DNA of 64,000 nt. Origin: Ampelocalamus luodianensis (lineage: Eukaryota > Streptophyta > Magnoliopsida > Poales > Poaceae). Of the stretch, positions 58,344 to 64,000 are shown piece after piece (the first letter of the stretch is position 1; the number at the start of each line of letters is the position of its first letter). The position numbers and the translations under genes are program-made. Location of the stretch: contig CM070639.1 in NCBI GenBank assembly GCA_036346255.1, positions 26,752,165 to 26,816,164 of the forward strand, written 5' to 3'. Under the pieces are notes generated by a model. That model ran no database searches, was not told the DNA's origin, and saw nothing but the letters and a program-made list of their open reading frames with translations.

Positions 58344-59145
58344 GGAAGTTACTCAGCAAGACTTACACAAACTAATAAAAGAAAATGTTTGTTAGAACCT
58401 ATACAAAGGATTTAGATTTGTACATGCATAAGGTTACAACAGGAAGGCATAATTGTTCAATTTTGCATAAAGCAATATATCCTAACCTACAATTGCTAGG
58501 TTTTGATAAAGCAATTTAATAAATCCAACTTTGCGTAAAACAGTAAGTAAAGGAAATGTAAAAATAAACAGTACAGTGCATGAATTCTCTCATGCTGAAC
58601 CAGAACCCAAACAGCATTTGAAAACAAAATTCTATACAGGTGACATCAACTCAAGTTATCGTCCATGACCGTGGACACGGCTATTCGAATAGTTTGATAC
58701 CCTGCAGGGGTGTACATCTTTACCCACACGACTTAGTTAGCCCGTAAGCCTCCGGAATAATAGCACACAACCTTTGGTATGCGTAGGAAACTAAGATTTG
58801 GTATTTTTCAACAAGTCGACACTATTGAGTTGGATACCCATGTGTGAACCGATCTCGCTTAAACAACGATCGATAGCATCCGCTAACTGGGCACACATGT
58901 TGTGTCAGAATGCCGACCAAACAAAAGAAATACAAGTTGGGTTCGCTACCCATACTAGATTGCAATCGGCATCTTTAAGGTACGTACATGCGATGGAACA
59001 CAAATACGCCTCACCCTTCTAAGAACATCGATATTGATATAAAGCTCACATGGCATAAGACGCACTCAAGACATAAGCATCTATGCCATACAAGATCAAT
59101 ACACATATCCTTACTCTCCTGTCTCCAACTCAATAGCATTAACCT
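58344..59145 (-). mobile_element. Gypsy LTR D', second part
   Basis: Resumes LTR D' after the GGAAG copy and runs parallel to 29232-30055 of LTR D, with the conserved palindrome at 58681-58692. It stops at about 59145 (after CAATAGCATTAACC), where a plus-orientation piece begins. Confidence 0.75.
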
Positions 59146-59300
59146 CTGAAAAATTTCACAATTTTTAGAAATTGTTTGAATATTTTAAGAGGTAAGTCAA
59201 ATCAGATTGACTAGGGTCAAACCCTAGCTCAGCACCTTGAAGAATTTTGGGGGAAAATGCAAGACATGAAAACCTCTCAAAATTTTATACAAGGTTAAGT
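59146..59300 (+). mobile_element. Small LTR fragment in plus orientation
   Basis: CTCTGAAAAATTTCAC...GGTTAAGT matches 9649-9790 of LTR B1 and, reversed, 62120-62260. It is a 155-bp piece from near an LTR start, in opposite orientation to its neighbours on both sides. Confidence 0.65.
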
Positions 59301-59389
59301 TGTGAGGACCGGTATTTAACTAGTAATACTTAACTTCCATATGGTTCTAGCATTACTAATCAAATATCCAAAGCCTCGATGGACATGTG
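59301..59389 (-). mobile_element. Outer B-type LTR, first part
   Basis: TGTGAGGACCGG...GACATGTG; the LTR end of a B-type copy, split by the solo LTR. Its last five bases ATGTG are the target duplication. It continues at 62486. Confidence 0.8.
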
Positions 59390-61429
59390 TGTGAGGACCC
59401 GGAATATTTAACTAGTAACACTTAACCTCCAAATGATTCTAGCATTACTAACTAAACATTCTAAGCCTCGATGGACATATGCTTCCTGCACTGCAGCACA
59501 TACACATCATCACAAAATTACACATCATTTCCATACAACATACATTAATGAGTCTAGTAAAGGACATAGATAAAGTAAGTTATTACAAAAGAGAGCCGAC
59601 CGGCCAAATAGAACAATATACAAGAATGACAATGAAGCAAAAGGTGCCATAAGATGGCTAGAACAAAAGTCGACCGGTTAGCCACACAACCCACAAGGTA
59701 ACCGACCGGGCCGCCAAGCTAGTCGCCCCGCAAGCCACCACAACAAAGCTCACAAAAGTGAGGCCCTTCAAGCTCACCTTCTTCCTCTGCAACAAAGACA
59801 TTTAAGCAAGATAACTGAGTACACAAAGGTACTCGCAAGACTGACGTGTGGAATAGCAGACCTATTCATATGCTACATGCAGGCTTATTTAGGTGGAGGT
59901 TGTATGTCTCATTTTGCACAAAGCCATCTTTATTTGCAATAATGTAATACATTTAAAAGCAAGTTTGCAAATCTGTTTTGTTGTCAAAATAACAGCGAAA
60001 TAAAGATACATACAAGTAACCACCTGGAAGTGACTATCCCAATAGCCACCATAACATAGCACGAATCCCCGATTCGTACCACCCATCAAGTTTTAATTAA
60101 AAGGTTGTAGTCTAACTCTTGAAAGACCTTGCCAAGCGTGTCCATAACCTAGACGAGGCTATTCGAATAGTTTTAACCTGCAGGGAGTACCAATGTACCC
60201 ACACTTGCATCGCCTTTAAGCCACAAAGCACACTTAGAAGGTATGCCGGCACGACTAAATCCTACGAGACATTTCCAATCTTGTGCATTAACTACGAGCC
60301 GCTCGTATGGATAGAAACCAATACGCTTACATTGCAAGCCAAAAGACAACAAATCCCATCACGGGTGAAGTCTTTCGGACACTACAATGCTCCCAACACC
60401 ATCCCTCCTGCGACTCCCTGCGACCCGAAGCCAATACACGCCAAAGTACTAAGTCAAGAGAGGTCACATACCCCCTAGTGTGGTTAGCACGCTAAAATAC
60501 TTGGTTTAGTGTAACAAGATGTTCGGTCCTTGTTGACCCGGGCACCATTCCAGTCACACCCAAAATCACACCAATCATACCATTGTGCCCAAGTCTAAAT
60601 CATTTTTGTTTTCAGTGAGACATTAGGCCGGGTTAGGACACAATTAATACCTCTAACGATTGGCAATGATTAAGTATTTACTGTGCCCTAATAATCGATT
60701 TAAAACGGAGGTTACGCCCGGCAAAATCCCGAGCGAGAACAGCGGCTTGTCGCCGGCGACTCCGGCCGCGGCGGCGCCGACCAAATACCTCGCAATAGCG
60801 ATGCGAACCTAATGGTGGTGACCTCGCCGGCGGTGGAGGTCTAGAACGTCGACGAGCCGGAAAACACAGAAGGAAGCCATTTCGGCAAAACATGAAAATA
60901 GCACAAAGCTCCGCTGCGGTCCACGAAAGCAAGTGCCAACACTTCTAGGGACTAATAAGAAGCTACCTCAGCCAAGATGAGCTTCAAAGATGGTCGGGGA
61001 AGACTTGCACACGATGAAGTTCACCGGAGCGAGGAAGATGAAGAAGAAAATGACAACTGGCGAATGAACACCAATGGGTGATCAAAATAGCTTCATTAAG
61101 GTTCCCATAAGCTCCACAAGTAAGTAATTGCAAAAAGAACCACTTACCGGAGTTGGAGAAGAAAGGGGGTGAAATCAGCCGAAAATCTCCAAACTTAAAA
61201 TTGAGTGATTCCTGTGAATGCAACCCAAAATTAAGTTAGGGGAAATATAAAGGAAGTTGAGGAGCTCAAAAGGGTACAAGAAAAATCGAACATGAACCAC
61301 TGGACACCAAGATCGCCATTAGAGCTCTCGGGTCAACAATGGTGGTTTGAGGATTTGAAGTGGTTTTGAGCTCACACACAGAGAAAAGCTAGGGGTGGCG
61401 TAAAGGAACACCAGGAGGAACCAAGGGGC

Positions 61430-61437
61430 TATTTATA
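61430..61437 (-). promoter_or_regulatory. TATA box of solo LTR
   Basis: TATAAATA on the minus strand, about 1050 bp into the LTR, at the place matched by 10363-10370 in LTR B1. Confidence 0.55.
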
Positions 61438-61626
61438 GAGGGAGAATTAGGGTTTTGAGCAAGAACATGAGTCCATGGTGGGCTCGGTTCATGCTACAGC
61501 CATGGACCAAAAAATGATGGGAGCAAGTGAGCACGGTGACAATGGAGGAGAAAGTCTGATGCGCATTTAATGCCCCGCAGAGAGACGTTGACGAAAGCAA
61601 GCTTGAAAAGACAGTGCAAAGTTGCC

Positions 61627-61644
61627 CTCTCTCTCTCTCTCTCT
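61627..61644. repeat. (CT)9 microsatellite
   Basis: Nine perfect CT units within the solo LTR. Confidence 0.9.
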
Positions 61645-62485
61645 GCCATTGCCTGCATGCGCCGCACGGCTAACCCAAGGAAGAAGAAGAACAGAGAAGA
61701 CAAGCCACGACTGTTGGATTTGAGATGGACGGTCACGATTTAAATGGGTCCGACGGACAGTCCGATTGACCTCGAAAATCCGGACGGTTGGATTGAGATC
61801 CAACTGTCCCAATTGAATAGTGCAACCGCACAGTCCGAATGCTCGCGCGAACGTGGGCCGAGCGATTAAGATCCAACGGCTGAGATTGCACGCGCGTTTT
61901 AAAACGCAGCTCGGTGCAGTTAGGTGGTTCGACCGAGTCAAGTGGCTCGAACTCGAGCCCGACTCGAACCCAAGGAACAGTGAACCAGGTTTTGGATTTT
62001 TAAATAGACAAAGACTTTTGAGGATTTATTAGAGGTAGCAATTTAACTCCAAAAATTCTGAAATTTTTACAGGAGCTTGCTGACTTAGATATTGACCTTG
62101 CATAAAATTTTCAGAGGTTTTTGTGCATTGCATTTTTCTCCAAATATTCTACAAGGTACTGGTTCAAGGTTTGACTGAAAGTCAAACAAGTTTGACTGCC
62201 CTCTAAAATATTCAAACAATTTCTAAAAATTGTGAAATTTTTCAGAGGGGTCACATACCATCCCAAGAACTCAGGAAAAATATTTCCAGGAGATGATCAA
62301 GAGGTTTGACAAGATTGTTTTTGAAAGCTCAAGATTTGGATCAAAAGACTTGTGACTTTGTATTTCCATAACTTCTTGTACAATACTTGTTCAGTACAAA
62401 TAGGAAATACATGATGTAAGAAAAAGTTTTAATTTCTCCTCATTTTCTTACATTTGAAACACAAGCCCAAAATTGGGATGTTACA

Positions 62486-63207
62486 ATGTGCTTCCCAGAA
62501 TTGCAGCACATGCTCATCATCACAAAATTATACATCATTTCCATACAACATTAATACTAAGTTCAACAACGACATACATAAAGTAAAGTTATTACAAAAG
62601 AGCCGACCGGCCAAATAGCACAATATACAAGAATGACAGCGGAAGCAAAAGCACCATAAGATGGCTAAGAACAAAAGTCGACCGGTTAGCCAACACAACC
62701 CACAAGGCAACCGACCGGACCGCCAAGCTAGTCGCCCCGCAAGCTACCACAACAAAGCTCACAAAAGTAAGGCCCTTCAAGCTCACCTTCTTCCTCTGCA
62801 ACAAATACATTTAAGCAAGACAACTGAGTACACTAAGGTACTCGCAAGACTGACGTGTGGAATAGTAGACCTATTCATATGCTACATGCAGGCTTATTTA
62901 AGTGGAGGTTATATGTCTTATTTTGCACAAAGCCAACTTTATTTGCAATAATGTAATACATTTAAAAGCAAGTTTGCAAATATGTTTTGATGTTGAATAT
63001 AACAGCGAATTAATAATAAATACAAGAAACCACCTGGAAGTGACTATCCCAATAGCCACAACAACATAGCACGAATCCCCGATTCGTACCACCCATCAAG
63101 TTTTAATTAAAAGGTTGTAGTCTAACTCTTGAAAGACCTTGCCAAGCGTGTCCATAACCTAGGACGAGGCTATTCGAATAGTTTTAACCCTGCAGGGGTG
63201 TACCAAT
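62486..63207 (-). mobile_element. Outer B-type LTR, second part
   Basis: Begins with the second ATGTG copy and goes on with CTTCCCAGAATTGCAGCAC, as expected after the first part at 59389. Very similar to 59470-60190. Conserved palindrome at 63170-63181. Cut by repeat F at 63208. Confidence 0.8.
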
Positions 63208-64000
63208 TGTAACACCCCAGCTCCACATGAGCCTAGAATGCTACAAGAATTAAACTAACTAGAACATTCTATAAATTTTTAATGTAACTTCCTTTGTATG
63301 AACAACAAAATCGAGGTATCAACAGATGATCATGGCATTTATTATTATTTCTATAATCCAAGTCTTTCATGCATATAAAATAATCGTTCGATTGTAAACA
63401 ATTAACATCATTCTCATAACCATGAATAATCCAACAACCAACATCATAAAACATCCCTAGATAGTCTCCACACGCTTATTTATTCCTAAATGAAACCAAA
63501 TAGCAATTGCATAAATGTTGTGAGGTAGTGCGTGCTTTCCAATGCCTACTCCTCCCATGCATGACGTTCTTGCCGTAGTACCTATAACAAGACAAAGCAA
63601 GGGTGAGCCATACGACTCAAAGAAGTATCAACAAGGTTGCAACATTCATATAGATATAACATCTAAAAACAACTTTATTCAACACCATTAAGACATTTCA
63701 AATATTTAAATGATGATAATGCTATGCACTCTTTGATCTTTAACTCGTTTCGCATTTTACCTGTAATGCAGGTATTCATCCGTCAATGAATACCCATGCA
63801 TGTGCCCTCCGCACAGGGACAAGAGCCTATACATCACATGTATAGGGACCTTTGCCCGTCATCACAATGACGGGACCTCAGATCCATTGCCCACATTCCA
63901 TGAATGCGGGACCTCAAGCTGTCATTACATATGACACTAACTAGAACATTCTATAAATTTTTAATGTAACTTCCTTTGTATGAACAACAAAATCGAGGTA
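63208..64000 (+). mobile_element. Repeat F, probable LTR start (TGTAACACCCC)
   Basis: TGTAACACCCCAGCTCC begins abruptly inside the outer LTR, as a Gypsy LTR start would. No homology to the other LTRs here. It holds short motifs around ACGGGACCT (63870, 63907) and a perfect 65-bp direct repeat (63254-63318 and 63936-64000). It runs off the window, so identity is open. Confidence 0.5.
63254..63318 (+). repeat. 65-bp direct repeat, first copy
   Basis: Identical to 63936-64000, spacing 682 bp; the second copy reaches the window edge so the duplicated unit may be longer. Confidence 0.9.

Larger units (their letters stand above)
59390..62485 (-). mobile_element. Solo LTR of B-type Gypsy element
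   Basis: 3096 bp from TGTGAGGACCC to GGGATGTTACA, flanked by ATGTG at 59385-59389 and 62486-62490. No interior is attached, so recombination between two LTRs removed it. It is the cleanest B copy here and serves as reference: conserved palindrome 60159-60170, GC-rich middle 60700-61060 and 61680-61990, TATAAATA on the minus strand at 61430-61437, (CT)9 at 61627-61644. Confidence 0.9.

Noticed and set aside
1..64000. CRISPR arrays, bacterial operons, tRNA or rRNA genes
   Set aside because: Nothing of the kind seen; the tandem repeats are diverged LTR arrays without spacers of even size, and the only tRNA-like matches are retroelement primer sites.

Overview
The window looks like heterochromatic DNA of a large grass (Poaceae) genome. 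I see no host gene, tRNA or rRNA. Nearly all of it can be assigned to nested transposable elements: Ty3/Gypsy elements with long LTRs (TGTAACATCCC...GGGTCCTCACA type and Tekay-type chromoviruses), one Ty1/Copia element with an Angela-like LTR start (TGTTRGAAATATGCCC), and a CACTA (En/Spm) transposon. The primer sites match initiator-Met tRNA (TGGTATCAGAGC). I cannot fix the genus.

Layout. 1-1060: fragment of an ORF-less Gypsy interior (family E), reversed. 1070-3867: part of a long LTR (B1, minus). 3868-7026: left half of a gag-only Gypsy element (GypsyA, plus). 7027-13185: an inverted block holding the Copia 5' LTR, CACTA exons, the start of B1, and the right half of GypsyA. 13186-20093: rest of the Copia element. 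20094-21986: rest of the CACTA gene (Ulp1-like protease) and its 3' region. 21987-25974: minus-strand Gypsy LTR plus a gag/pol remnant (C'). 25975-28757: two LTR fragments in inverted orientation. 28759-44762: LTR D, split by a complete Tekay-type chromovirus (32025-43928). 44763-59145: LTR D', split by a young non-autonomous element E (45254-58343), which itself holds a 4.3-kb LTR (51294-55610). 59146-63207: LTR fragments including a clean solo LTR (59390-62485). 63208-64000: start of another TGTAACACCCC repeat (F).

The main discovery is the inversion at about 7027-13185. Flipping it back restores three separate elements at once. GypsyA regains ACAGG target duplications at both ends. Copia regains GCCCA duplications and a 5' LTR in front of its interior. 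The CACTA reading frame runs on in frame across the Copia insertion site. Order of events inferred: CACTA, then B1 into CACTA, GypsyA into B1 and Copia into CACTA, then the inversion.

Other points: a strongly conserved LTR block centred on the palindrome CTATTCGAATAG occurs at ten places in several LTR families; element E has LTRs about 99% alike yet no coding capacity; three of the Gypsy-type elements have lost most or all of pol; and the many frameshifts often sit at CTG/CAG/CCGG-like contexts, so some may be base-calling artefacts. Identity figures are by eye.
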